From: an uncultured Clostridia bacterium
GTDB lineage: Bacteria; Bacillota; Clostridia; TANB77; CAG-508
NCBI GenBank assembly: GCA_904419095.1
Contig: CAJFQT010000024.1
Location: 1-15,029, forward strand
Length of the DNA: 15,029 nt
Direction of reading: 5' to 3'
A program made the translations under genes and the position numbers. The notes under the pieces are model-generated. The model saw nothing but the letters and a program-made list of their open reading frames with translations, had not been told where the DNA came from and ran no database searches. Positions 1-8,830 of this stretch are shown piece by piece (position 1 is the first letter of the stretch; every line of letters begins with the position of its first letter).

Positions 1-2039
1 AATTCTTTATTTCCGTCTTTTGTTACTATTGTATACTCAGATTTATCAGTTTCATCTCCCCATGCATATGCCGTACCTTTTGCATATAGTTTTCCATCTT
101 CACTTAACGCAAATTGTGCATAGTTTGATGATACTAATTTTTTTATTTTATTTATTTGAGTATCCTTATTATTTATTCCTACATATATATTACCTTCATT
201 ATCAACTATATTTATGTTATTTCCACCACTCTGTACAAATTGTGCACCAGTGAATATATTCCTTAAACTATAAATTGATCTTGCTTTTGGCTTTGTTATA
301 TCTGGATAACCATTTAAATATATTTTATCATCTGATACAAATCCACTCATATCAGCCAAATATAATACCTCTGTTATCTTATAAGAAGAAAAATCCTTAC
401 TAACTGTATTTTCATTAATTGTATATAATTGCTTATTTAAAACAACGGTATTTTTATTTAAAAATTTCATACTGTTATCTTGTAATCCCTCTATTTTTAC
501 TATATTTCCTTGAGAATTATTAGTATATAAACATCCATCTTCTTTAAGTATGACAAAGCCACTTTGACCTTTAATTGTTATATCTATCACTTCATCTGCT
601 ATTTTAGTTAATACATTTACAGAACCTTTAGTATGACCTAAACCTAAATTTCCACTCGCATTAAGCCCTGCTCCGTATAATTCCCCATTCTGTGTAAGCA
701 CATATGAAATTATTCCTTCGTTACATATCTTTTTTGCATTTATCCATTTTTTATCATATGCACTTAATTCTATAAATTTATTATATGATGTATTATTTCC
801 TAATCCTAAATTCCCATAAATATTATAGCCACATGCATATACCTTGCCATTATCACATTTTATCAATGCTGAAGAATATTGTAACTTATTAAATGTCAAA
901 CTGATATCCTCAATATTTACAATATTTAAATCTAAACCATCTATTTTTACTTCTACAAAATTATCATAAACATTATTATTACCTTGTCCTAGCACTCCAT
1001 GTATATTTGTTCCACATGCCCATAATTTATTATTTATATCTAGCACAAATGTATTTGTTGGTCCTGCCCATACATTTTTTGCTTTCACATTACTTACTCC
1101 TGGAGTTTTTCCTTGCAATATTTTTGTTGGTTTTGTTACTAAAAATGAATTTCCTTGTCCTAATTTATTATAATTATTTGCTCCCCAAGCCCATAATTCA
1201 TCCTCTGCATCTATTACATATGCTGTTCCTGTATTAAAATATATTTTCTTTACACCATTTACTTTTGCTATATTCTGTTCTGTTTCTACACCATTATCAA
1301 AAGCCATATCAGTTTCTTTTGCCAATTCTTTCAAATTAAATTCCTGTAATCCATAAATTTGGCTACTTTCATCACTTGTAATAGCCGAATTTGAATTTAG
1401 TTCTCCTATTACCGATATTTTTCCATCTCCATACCATTTATATGTATTATTTCCCACCGTCACATATTCCGGTTCAGCTATATCATTTAATGGTATTATT
1501 ATATTTATATTTTCTTTTTGATATACTACACCATTTATACTTATTACTTTATAATCCCCTTCTACCTCTACTAAATATAGATTACCATCAAATGATTCTG
1601 CCGTTTTCACTTTTTCTTTATCTATTTTATAAAATTTACTATAATCAATTGTATCTATTGTCGCAATTTCTCCATTGTGTGACGTATTGGCCCATTTAGA
1701 CATTTTCTGTTTTAAATCTGTACTTAATAACTCCTTATCCACAGTTTCCATTGTTTCATTTTCTATTACTGGATATCTTACTATCCCTTCTATATCATTT
1801 AATTCTTTTCCTAATACATATAAATCTATTTCTTCTTTCAAAGATGATATTTCTGTTATTGTTTTTGCATCAATTGCTTTTGTCAATATTCCATTATCTC
1901 CATTTAATGCTGAAATTGTTACCCCTGCTAAAATTAGTAAAACAATTATTGTAATTACTAGTGCAATTAATGTTATTCCACTTTTTTCTAGCTTAATTTC
2001 ATAAAAGTTTATATTTTTTCTCATTTGTTCTTCTATCAT
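1..2039 (-). CDS. Prepilin-like surface protein with RCC1-type repeats (partial, 3' end outside window)
   Basis: The reverse strand is open from an ATG at 2039 to the left edge (679 codons, no stop), so the C-terminus is missing. AGGAGG at 2049-2054 fixes the start. Residues 20-43 form a hydrophobic class III (type IV prepilin-like) segment, KSGITLIALVITIIVLLILA, after a short charged leader, so the protein is probably exported and membrane- or pilus-associated. After a linker without recognisable domain, RCC1/ATS1-like units begin near residue 270. Examples are LWAWGANNYNKLGQG (about 280), LWACGTNIHGVLGQG (about 335), VYACGYNIYGNLGLG (about 395) and LYGAGLNASGNLGLG (about 450); degenerate units follow near 495, 610 and 645-665. 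Such repeats usually build a seven-bladed propeller for protein binding. A role in surface binding or adhesion is inference. No promoter was convincing, and a terminator at 2253-2289 separates it from rel. Confidence 0.85.
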   Translation of the reverse strand, partial: MIEEQMRKNINFYEIKLEKSGITLIALVITIIVLLILAGVTISALNGDNGILTKAIDAKTITEISSLKEEIDLYVLGKELNDIEGIVRYPVIENETMETVDKELLSTDLKQKMSKWANTSHNGEIATIDTIDYSKFYKIDKEKVKTAESFDGNLYLVEVEGDYKVISINGVVYQKENINIIIPLNDIAEPEYVTVGNNTYKWYGDGKISVIGELNSNSAITSDESSQIYGLQEFNLKELAKETDMAFDNGVETEQNIAKVNGVKKIYFNTGTAYVIDAEDELWAWGANNYNKLGQGNSFLVTKPTKILQGKTPGVSNVKAKNVWAGPTNTFVLDINNKLWACGTNIHGVLGQGNNNVYDNFVEVKIDGLDLNIVNIEDISLTFNKLQYSSALIKCDNGKVYACGYNIYGNLGLGNNTSYNKFIELSAYDKKWINAKKICNEGIISYVLTQNGELYGAGLNASGNLGLGHTKGSVNVLTKIADEVIDITIKGQSGFVILKEDGCLYTNNSQGNIVKIEGLQDNSMKFLNKNTVVLNKQLYTINENTVSKDFSSYKITEVLYLADMSGFVSDDKIYLNGYPDITKPKARSIYSLRNIFTGAQFVQSGGNNINIVDNEGNIYVGINNKDTQINKIKKLVSSNYAQFALSEDGKLYAKGTAYAWGDETDKSEYTIVTKDGNKE

Positions 2040-2252
2040 TCACAAATTCCTCCTTTTATAAAGTATTTTGATTTAGATAAAAGGAATTTCTTTCAAAACA
2101 CTTAATTAAGATGGTTTTATAAGATTTTACTCAAAGTTTTATTATTTTTTAACTAATATTTTTTACCAACAAACTATTGCTTTTTTTATTGATAAATGAT
2201 ATATTTTTCTAAGTATTTTAACATTATAAATCAAAATAATTTATATAAAAAA

Positions 2253-2289
2253 TCCGTTAAAGCTACTTTATTAATAAATACTTAACGGA
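2253..2289 (-). terminator. Rho-independent terminator behind rel
   Basis: A perfect 8-bp inverted repeat, TCCGTTAA at 2253-2260 and TTAACGGA at 2282-2289, lies 24 bases past the rel stop codon. On the minus strand the stem is followed directly by six T residues. The other side is also T-rich (CTTTTATATTTT), so it could work in both directions, but no plus-strand gene ends here. Confidence 0.8.
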
Positions 2290-2312
2290 CTTTTATATTT
2301 TATTAATTAGAT

Positions 2313-4058
2313 TTATACATTACTTAAAAAACATTTAACTTCAATATTACTATTACCACTAAATTCTTTTAAAAATTTCCTAATCAAAAGAATGCTTTCT
2401 AAATTCCAAACCTCTATTTCTAAATTAATTTTAACATCTGATTGCCTAATATAATCAGTTTTTATTCCTAAGATATTAATATCAAACTCTTTTATTTTTT
2501 TTGCCAAATTCAAAACTAAATCATCACTATCTGGCATAACTAATTGCAAATAAATTTTTTTATTTATATTCCTATCATTATTAATTTGTTTTTTTAAATA
2601 AACATTTTTCAAAATTGCATTTCTTGCTTTTGCAGTTTTCACTTTATTAATTAAATCTATATCTAAAAAATTCGAATCGAAAAAATCCATTTTTCCTATT
2701 TTATTTTCTTCATCTATCAGAATTTCTATAATATCTCCATCCTTCAATTCTTGAAATATTGACGTTTCTTCTCCATTAACCTTTGCCCCAATCATAAGAT
2801 CTCCCATTTTTTCACTTATCTTATATGCGAAATCAATAACTATTGCACCCTTAGGTAATATAACAAGTTTGCCTTCAGGTGTAAAAACATACACTTCTTC
2901 TTCGAAAAGCTCGTTTTTCAATGTTTGCAAAAAAACTTTAGGACTTTTTAAATAATTTTCAAGTTCTAAAGTATTTTTTATTCCTATTAACTTTTCTTCT
3001 ATAATCATTTTTTCATTACTTTGCGACGAATTTAAATATGCTAAAATTCCATATTTTGAAATATAATTCATAAAACAATCACAGATTTTTAGTTTGAAAA
3101 CAATCCCTTTTTTATCTATTAATAAACTTTGTAAGGCCTGATACATATTATTTCTTGGAATTGATATATAATCTTTGAATGTTGAAGGAATAAATTGATA
3201 TTGTTCCATTAAAATTCCCATTGTCATATAACATTTTGTTTTATTTCCTACAACAACTCTAATAGAAATCAAGTCTTTTATTTCTTCTATTCTTTCATTA
3301 TTTTCTATTATTTTCTTATATATTGAATAAATTGGTTTCCTTTCTATAAAAGTCTTTGCAACAATTTTATTTTTCTCACAAATTTTAACAATATCGCTCT
3401 TTATTTTATTAAATGAACTATTATACCTCTTATTAAATTCATTCATCTTTATATATATATATCTATATTCTCTAGGTTTTAAATATTTAAATGCATACTT
3501 TTCCAATTCACTTTTTATTTTAAACATCCCCAATTTATTAGCAATTGGTGCATAAATATCAATTGTTTCTTTAGCTATATATTTTTGCTTTTCTCTGGGC
3601 AAATATTTTAAAGTTTTTACATTATGCAATCTATCTGCTATCTTAAGTAATATAACTCTAATATCTTTTTCCATCGCAGTAAATAATTTTTTATAATTTT
3701 CTGCTTGTCTTTCTTCTGCTGAACTAAAAGCTTCTGCTATTTTAGTAACTCCTTCTACTATCTCAGCAATTTCTTTAGAAAAAAGCTTTTCTATATCTTC
3801 ATATACTGCATCAGTATCTTCAACAACATCATGCAATAAAGCAGCTGAAATTGTACTACTATCTAGTCCCATTCCAGCCACAATATATGCAACATTCAAA
3901 GGATGGATAATATATGGTTCCCCAGATTTTCTTTTTTGTTTTTGATGTTTAGCTTTTGCATATAAATATGCTTTTTTTATAATATCTGTATCAATTCTAG
4001 AATTTTTACTTTTAGCCAATTTTAAAACATCATCAATACTAGGATTTCTGTCTTCCAT
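2313..4058 (-). CDS. rel: Divergent Rel/SpoT-family protein: intact (p)ppGpp hydrolase, degraded synthetase
   Basis: A 581-residue RelA/SpoT homolog of the kind that controls the alarmone (p)ppGpp in the cytoplasm. The HD hydrolase domain (about 25-180) keeps its key residues: R43, H52, HD at 76-77, ED at 80-81, D142 and N146 in ADRLHN. The synthetase domain (about 235-340) keeps YSIYKK, D262 and Y306. However, the segment holding the catalytic Glu (LEVQIRT in B. subtilis) reads FKLKICD, so Glu is Lys at 322, and the NxYQSLH motif ends in Gln310 instead of His. A TGS domain (about 388-449) and a weak ACT-like end (about 502-575) follow. The helical and zinc-finger region between them is much shortened; usual Rel length is about 730. 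I infer a hydrolase-only or regulatory protein; a full Rel may exist elsewhere. The start has GAAGGTG upstream. Confidence 0.9.
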   Translation of the reverse strand: MEDRNPSIDDVLKLAKSKNSRIDTDIIKKAYLYAKAKHQKQKRKSGEPYIIHPLNVAYIVAGMGLDSSTISAALLHDVVEDTDAVYEDIEKLFSKEIAEIVEGVTKIAEAFSSAEERQAENYKKLFTAMEKDIRVILLKIADRLHNVKTLKYLPREKQKYIAKETIDIYAPIANKLGMFKIKSELEKYAFKYLKPREYRYIYIKMNEFNKRYNSSFNKIKSDIVKICEKNKIVAKTFIERKPIYSIYKKIIENNERIEEIKDLISIRVVVGNKTKCYMTMGILMEQYQFIPSTFKDYISIPRNNMYQALQSLLIDKKGIVFKLKICDCFMNYISKYGILAYLNSSQSNEKMIIEEKLIGIKNTLELENYLKSPKVFLQTLKNELFEEEVYVFTPEGKLVILPKGAIVIDFAYKISEKMGDLMIGAKVNGEETSIFQELKDGDIIEILIDEENKIGKMDFFDSNFLDIDLINKVKTAKARNAILKNVYLKKQINNDRNINKKIYLQLVMPDSDDLVLNLAKKIKEFDINILGIKTDYIRQSDVKINLEIEVWNLESILLIRKFLKEFSGNSNIEVKCFLSNV

Positions 4059-4112
4059 ATATCACACCTTCTTTTTTTATAAATTTAACTCGTAGTAAAG
4101 TACCTTGAAATT

Positions 4113-4142
4113 AAAATACACAAATTAGTTTCAAGCAGTCAA
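4113..4142 (-). promoter_or_regulatory. Candidate promoter for rel
   Basis: TTGACT (4137-4142) and TATTTT (4113-4118) on the minus strand are 18 bases apart, 55 bases upstream of the rel start. The -10 box is weak. The rest of the 183-base gap upstream of rel (4059-4241) holds no terminator or small gene that I can support. Confidence 0.35.
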
Positions 4143-4241
4143 ATATAAAAGAAAAACACCTCCAACAATTTCTTTATAAATAAAATTACCCATTAGAAAT
4201 TAGTATTTAGTATTTAACTTCTATGATTGAAAAATCAAAAA

Positions 4242-5291
4242 TCAATACTGTTCTCTTATAGAAAAAAATCTACAAACATTATATAAATTTTCTGTATTCT
4301 GCTTAAAAACCGCACCTTTACCATTCCAAGACTTACTAATCAGGTTTTCATCAAGAGCCTCTCTCCTAACTGCACAAACACCATCAGTTCGAATAAAATG
4401 AGTAACTTCTTCATCTATCAAAAAAGTAAACTCTGGATGTAATTCAGCAAGTAAAGGACAATATGTACATCTTATGCCATTATTTTCAAGCCAAATTTGC
4501 AATCCTGTTCCTCCATTTGCACAATATGTATGAATATTTTCTTTCTCTTTATCCATCTCTTCCTGATTTAAAAAGATTCTAGGGACAACAATCCTTAATT
4601 TTTTCTTTTCTGCGATAAATTGTATATTCTTTACTATCTCCTTCCATTTCAATGGCTCTATATGTTTCAATGGTACTTTTCTATTTTTTAATGACTCAAA
4701 ACTTCCAGCATGAAATGTAAACCATTTAATATCATATTTCTTATAAAAATAATTTATAATATCTATGTAATCTTCTTGATTATATTCCCATAATGTAGGT
4801 TGAATTTTTACTGGAATATTCATATCTACACAAAATTTTATACTTTCTTCTATATCTTTTAATGATATATTTTTTGTACCCTTTAAATAATGAATTTTAT
4901 CATCTTCCAAAGTATCAACACTATAACTTACATATTTTATATTTTTAAAATTTAATCCCGATACTAATCTTTTTATTGTTTTATTCCCACCATACCCAGA
5001 TGTAGAAAACATAACAGAAATATTATTTTTTTCAAATTCTTTTGCCGCTTCATTACAAAAATCTGTATCAACAGATATATCTGGATTACCTAGTAAATAC
5101 GCATTCTCCAAATTGGGTAACTTTTCAATTATCTTTTTTATTTGATTAATATTTCCTTGGTATGGCTCTTTCTCTTTTATAATCCCTCCTTGAGTACACC
5201 CAATACAATTACAGGTACATTTTTCTCTCCCAAATGTACCTGTATACAAAGTCAAATCTTTAACCTTGTCCAATGCCGTTAACCTTTTCAT
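4242..5291 (-). CDS. Radical SAM enzyme of unassigned function
   Basis: A 349-residue radical SAM protein. Near the N-terminus CTCNCIGC supplies the CxxxCxxC triad (C25, C29, C32) that binds the 4Fe-4S cluster and SAM. The position before the last Cys is Gly rather than the usual aromatic residue. LLGNPDIS (67-74), YSVDTLED (123-130) and VKIQPTLWEY (161-170) fit the strands of the partial TIM barrel. The C-terminal part has more cysteines (C257, C275, C278, C306, C340), with C275 and C278 as a CxxC pair, suggesting a SPASM/twitch-like region that may hold an auxiliary cluster. Substrate and product are unknown. I found no small peptide gene beside it that would mark it as a RiPP maturase. AAAGGGTGG upstream supports the ATG. 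It lies 132 bases behind the BofC-like gene and 183 before rel; a shared transcript is possible but unproven. Confidence 0.8.
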   Translation of the reverse strand: MKRLTALDKVKDLTLYTGTFGREKCTCNCIGCTQGGIIKEKEPYQGNINQIKKIIEKLPNLENAYLLGNPDISVDTDFCNEAAKEFEKNNISVMFSTSGYGGNKTIKRLVSGLNFKNIKYVSYSVDTLEDDKIHYLKGTKNISLKDIEESIKFCVDMNIPVKIQPTLWEYNQEDYIDIINYFYKKYDIKWFTFHAGSFESLKNRKVPLKHIEPLKWKEIVKNIQFIAEKKKLRIVVPRIFLNQEEMDKEKENIHTYCANGGTGLQIWLENNGIRCTYCPLLAELHPEFTFLIDEEVTHFIRTDGVCAVRREALDENLISKSWNGKGAVFKQNTENLYNVCRFFSIREQY

Positions 5292-5423
5292 AAATATACC
5301 ACCCTTTCTATAGAAGAAAATACAAATATACTTTAACTTTAAGTAGTAACCCTCTCGTAAATTCTCTATAATATATGCACAAAGATTAAATTTATGACTA
5401 TTATTTAATTTTATTATTTTCTG

Positions 5424-6041
5424 TTATTCAAAGTCCTCTAAAATTTGACTCAAATTTTCTTTTCCATAAATTTTTAAACCATTTTCAAAACTAATTTTAT
5501 CTGTTTCTGTTAAATAGTCTACCGCAATATCTGTCTTTTCATATTCTTCCTCAATACCATTTTCAATTTTGAAAACTACAATATTTCCATCTACATTTCT
5601 TAAAATATAATGTTCTCCACACTCTCCTTCAAAATCTTTTGATAATATAACTTCATTTGATGAAAATTTGTCAATATTCCAATCTGCGTAATTTTTTTGT
5701 AACACATCATAAGTTGCATTTACCATTTTCTCTGGAATATTAACATATTCATTTGTTGTATGGTCACATACTAAATAATGTCTTTTAAATGTAAAAGAAC
5801 AATTTGGTGATAATTTCTCATCTGAAGTATTAACATTAATACTATTTAAATTATTTTGCATTTCTTCCCATTCTTCAACACATTCATCTGTAACTTTATC
5901 GGCTAAACCCAAATTATTTTCTGAATTAGTTCCACCTATAGAAGCATTATTTTGGGATTTATATATATATACTCCTGCTATCATAGCTAGTAAAATAACA
6001 AGTATTACAACTAAAATTGTTATTATTTTATTAAACTTCAT
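5424..6041 (-). CDS. Membrane-anchored BofC-like protein
   Basis: A 205-residue protein with one N-terminal hydrophobic segment (about 6-27) that acts as signal anchor or signal peptide, leaving a soluble extracytoplasmic domain. The later part resembles the BofC C-terminal domain: HYILRNVDGNIVVF (144-157), a TDIAVDYL stretch, then FENGLKIYGKENLSQILEDF at the end. This pattern parallels the end of B. subtilis BofC, a forespore protein that restrains the SpoIVB protease in the SigK checkpoint. The middle (FTFKRHYLVCDHTTNEYVNI, 83-102) fits the same clostridial family. Whether this organism sporulates is not shown, so BofC function is inferred from weak similarity. An in-frame GTG lies 15 bases upstream, but AAGGAG falls between it and the ATG at 6041, so the ATG is preferred. 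The 246-base gap towards comEC has no convincing promoter or terminator. Confidence 0.65.
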   Translation of the reverse strand: MKFNKIITILVVILVILLAMIAGVYIYKSQNNASIGGTNSENNLGLADKVTDECVEEWEEMQNNLNSINVNTSDEKLSPNCSFTFKRHYLVCDHTTNEYVNIPEKMVNATYDVLQKNYADWNIDKFSSNEVILSKDFEGECGEHYILRNVDGNIVVFKIENGIEEEYEKTDIAVDYLTETDKISFENGLKIYGKENLSQILEDFE

Positions 6042-6046
6042 AATTT

Positions 6047-6052
6047 CTCCTT
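6047..6052 (-). promoter_or_regulatory. RBS that decides the start of the BofC-like gene
   Basis: AAGGAG lies five bases before the ATG at 6041. Because it lies inside the reading frame opened by the upstream GTG at 6056, it argues against that longer start. Confidence 0.75.
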
Positions 6053-6268
6053 TCACAAGACAATTATAAATTCAAAATAAATTGCACTTAAAAAATTATT
6101 TTTATCTTGTAATGAATATCTTTACTTTCCTACTTATTATTTCCAAATATACAAAAATTATACTAATATCTTAAAACATAGACTTATTGTTAATTATTTT
6201 TTAATAATCTACTAAATATATTAATTGTATTTTAATTAATTGTTTTACCATAAATTTTCTATTTCCAA

Positions 6269-6295
6269 TCGCTTTATTTTACTCGCTTTATTTTA
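6269..6295. repeat. Two tandem 13-bp copies across the comEC stop codon
   Basis: TCGCTTTATTTTA occurs at 6269-6281 and again at 6283-6295 with one base between (period 14). The right copy contains the comEC stop codon, so this looks like a small duplication at the end of that gene. No function is apparent. Confidence 0.7.
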
Positions 6296-8786
6296 TATGT
6301 GTTTTTATATTAGAAAAACCTTCTTTAGTTATCTCTATACATATTTCACCCATTTGATCAGTTCTATATATATCAACATTTCTATTTTTTAAACGTTCTA
6401 CTATTTCATCACTAGGATGACCAAATGAATTGTCTTTTCCAACTCCAATTAATGCAATTTGTGGTGACACCAACTCTAAAAATTTCTCTATAGTTGAAGT
6501 CTTCGAACCATGATGTGCAACTTTTAATATGTTTGATTTAAGCATTTTTGAATTTATATTTTTTAAAATATCTTCTTCTGCTATTTTTTCTATATCACCT
6601 GTAAAAAGAATTGAAAACTTGTTATAATTAAGTTTAAAAACCATTGAATTATTATTGAGAACATTTTCATTAATAAATTCTTCTTTAGGATATAAAATAT
6701 TAACAAATAAATTCTTTTCTATATAAATCTTATCTCCTAACAACACTATTTGAACATTTATATTTTTTTCCATAATAATATTTAAAAATTTTTTATAATT
6801 TTCCGAATTTTCAAATTGTTTTGGTATTATAACTTTTTCAACATAAATTTCTTCTAGCACTGTCAAAATCCCACCTACATGGTCACTATCAAAATGACTT
6901 ATGAAAACAAAATTTATCTTTTTCACTCTTCTATTTAATAAATAAGGTACTAAAGTTTGCTTTCCGACATCAAAATTAGAAAAATCACTTCCACCACCAT
7001 CTATTAAAATCTTCTTACCTAAAGGTGTTTCTATATAAGTACAATCTCCTTGACCTACATCTACAAAATATATTTTTAAATTATTTGGAAAAAAGAAATA
7101 AAAACATTTACAACAAATTATCGAAAATAAACTCAATAAAACTAAGATTTTCTTCTTTAACTTAAATTTATATAAAAGCCAAGATTTTAAATTTCTAAAT
7201 CTCATATAGCTAAAACTTCTCAATGGATTAGTCCTTAGTCTATAGAAAATATATATTAATAAAATTAATAAGAAATATACTATAACTAAAAAAGCATTTG
7301 GCCTTACTATTAAAATTTGTGAATATGGTAGCATTCCAAGATAAGAAATCCAAATAAGTATTAAGTAGAAAATTTCTACAATAAATGATAGCAATATTGC
7401 TAAAGGTTGTGAAATAATTACTAACATTAAAAAGATTAATGAGATTATAAATAATGGTTCTACAATTACACTTGCTAATATATTTGAAATTAAAAAATAG
7501 ACAGAAAAAGTATGAAAGTTATAAATCATAATTGGTAATATTACTAATTGAGCAGAAAGAGTTACTGATATTATATCCAACATTTTATTTATAAAATAAA
7601 TTATCTTTCTTGTTGCAAATTGTTTTATCTTTTTTATTTTATAAATTCTGTATTTAAAAAAATCATAAATAACTTTTTGAAAAAGTAAAATTCCGATTGT
7701 TCCACCATATGATAATTGTAAACCCACATCGAATAAATAAAATGGATTATAGATTAATATTATTAATAATGAAAAAGCTAATGTATTCCAAATATCATTC
7801 CTTCGATAAATAATCTTGCTCAATAACATTAAAATCCCCATTATTGCTGATCTTAATATAGATGCTGAAAATCCTGTTATAAGCACATATATTGTAATAA
7901 CAAATAAAGAAAATACATATGAGTTTCTTTTGCCTATTAGATTTTTAAAAAATAAGGAAACACTTAAAATTAAAAATGTCATATGCATTCCAGAAACTGC
8001 TAATATATGTGTTAAATTTGCATTCTTAAAATTCTCTGTAGTTTGGTCATCTATATATGACCTATCTCCTAACACAATACCAATGAATACACCAGAGACT
8101 TTTTGAGGTAAAATATTATTTATTTTATTTTTTATGCTTTGAATATAATTATGGAATGTTGTTTCTATAGTCTTAGGAGAATTTTGAATTTCATATTCTT
8201 GCACATTTATAGTTCCTATTATATCTTTAGTTTTTAAATATTCATTATAATCAAATCCACAATAATTTCTTTGAATATCCGGCCTTTTATATTCTCCTTT
8301 TATATATATTACATCTCCATATTTTACATTGTCTTTTAATTTTTTTGTGTTAACTTCTATATAGAATTTTAAATTTTCTCCTATTATATAATTTACACTT
8401 TTAACATTAAATTCATACCTTACTTTATAATCCTTATCCATTTTTTCACTAGCCACTTTTCCAATTACTTCAATTAGTTCTTTTTCTTCTAATTTTTCTT
8501 GTATATTTAATCTTTTTTCATTTTCTCGAATTACTATATTGCAAGATATAAATGAAATTAAACAAATTACTATAAGTATTTTAGGTTCTAGGAAAACTTG
8601 AATATATCTAAAATATCTATGAAAAGAAAAGTTTTTGAATTTTCGTTTTGAATTAAAAATAATTGATTTTAAAAAATACAAAAGAGTGATAAAAATATAT
8701 AAAAGGACAATACTCATAGATATGTATTGCCCCCATAATATACCTAATATATATCCTATCACTACAACAAGAAATAATCTTTGCAT
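6288..8786 (-). CDS. comEC: ComEC/Rec2-family DNA uptake channel
   Basis: An 832-residue multi-pass membrane protein of the ComEC/Rec2 family, which carries single-stranded DNA through the cytoplasmic membrane during natural transformation. Order: N-terminal membrane segments (1-40 and 68-84), an OB-fold/DUF4131-type region (about 85-200), the Competence domain (about 228-515) with the signature ILAVSGMHMTF (261-271) and many hydrophobic helices, one more helix near 547-566, then a metallo-beta-lactamase domain (about 570-825). That last domain has FVDVGQGD (574-581), SHFDSDHVGG (630-639), GD at 730-731, AHHGS (757-761) and H790, so the metal-binding and nuclease-type residues look intact. 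Length is near normal. AAAGGAG precedes the ATG, and the gene begins 44 bases after the NlpC/P60 gene, so the two are likely co-transcribed. Whether the host is transformable cannot be told; comEA and comEB are not in the window. Confidence 0.95.
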   Translation of the reverse strand: MQRLFLVVVIGYILGILWGQYISMSIVLLYIFITLLYFLKSIIFNSKRKFKNFSFHRYFRYIQVFLEPKILIVICLISFISCNIVIRENEKRLNIQEKLEEKELIEVIGKVASEKMDKDYKVRYEFNVKSVNYIIGENLKFYIEVNTKKLKDNVKYGDVIYIKGEYKRPDIQRNYCGFDYNEYLKTKDIIGTINVQEYEIQNSPKTIETTFHNYIQSIKNKINNILPQKVSGVFIGIVLGDRSYIDDQTTENFKNANLTHILAVSGMHMTFLILSVSLFFKNLIGKRNSYVFSLFVITIYVLITGFSASILRSAIMGILMLLSKIIYRRNDIWNTLAFSLLIILIYNPFYLFDVGLQLSYGGTIGILLFQKVIYDFFKYRIYKIKKIKQFATRKIIYFINKMLDIISVTLSAQLVILPIMIYNFHTFSVYFLISNILASVIVEPLFIISLIFLMLVIISQPLAILLSFIVEIFYLILIWISYLGMLPYSQILIVRPNAFLVIVYFLLILLIYIFYRLRTNPLRSFSYMRFRNLKSWLLYKFKLKKKILVLLSLFSIICCKCFYFFFPNNLKIYFVDVGQGDCTYIETPLGKKILIDGGGSDFSNFDVGKQTLVPYLLNRRVKKINFVFISHFDSDHVGGILTVLEEIYVEKVIIPKQFENSENYKKFLNIIMEKNINVQIVLLGDKIYIEKNLFVNILYPKEEFINENVLNNNSMVFKLNYNKFSILFTGDIEKIAEEDILKNINSKMLKSNILKVAHHGSKTSTIEKFLELVSPQIALIGVGKDNSFGHPSDEIVERLKNRNVDIYRTDQMGEICIEITKEGFSNIKTHIK

Positions 8787-8830
8787 ATATCTCCTTTCAT
8801 TGTAATGATTTCTATTAATAATAACTATTT

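Noticed and set aside
20..1954. Plus-strand frames rich in Leu, Tyr and Phe opposite the RCC1-like gene
   Set aside because: They are antisense shadows of the long minus-strand frame, with no ribosome binding sites or domain-like content.
2101..2110. Palindrome CTTAATTAAG upstream of the RCC1-like gene as a possible operator
   Set aside because: Ten-base A+T palindromes are expected by chance in sequence this A+T-rich. The flanks pair only imperfectly and no promoter is clear beside it.
4157..4163. Orphan GGAGGTG on the minus strand between the radical SAM gene and rel, possible small peptide gene
   Set aside because: No ATG or GTG follows at a useful distance, and the nearby TTG frame stops after three codons. 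I could not support a RiPP precursor or leader peptide.
4199..4217. Short TAGTATT tandem repeat near the radical SAM stop codon
   Set aside because: Two short A+T copies only, with no stem or T-tract that would make a terminator.
6157..6162. TATAAT on the minus strand upstream of the BofC-like gene as a promoter
   Set aside because: No acceptable -35 box at 16-18 bases spacing; a lone -10 match is too common in this base composition.
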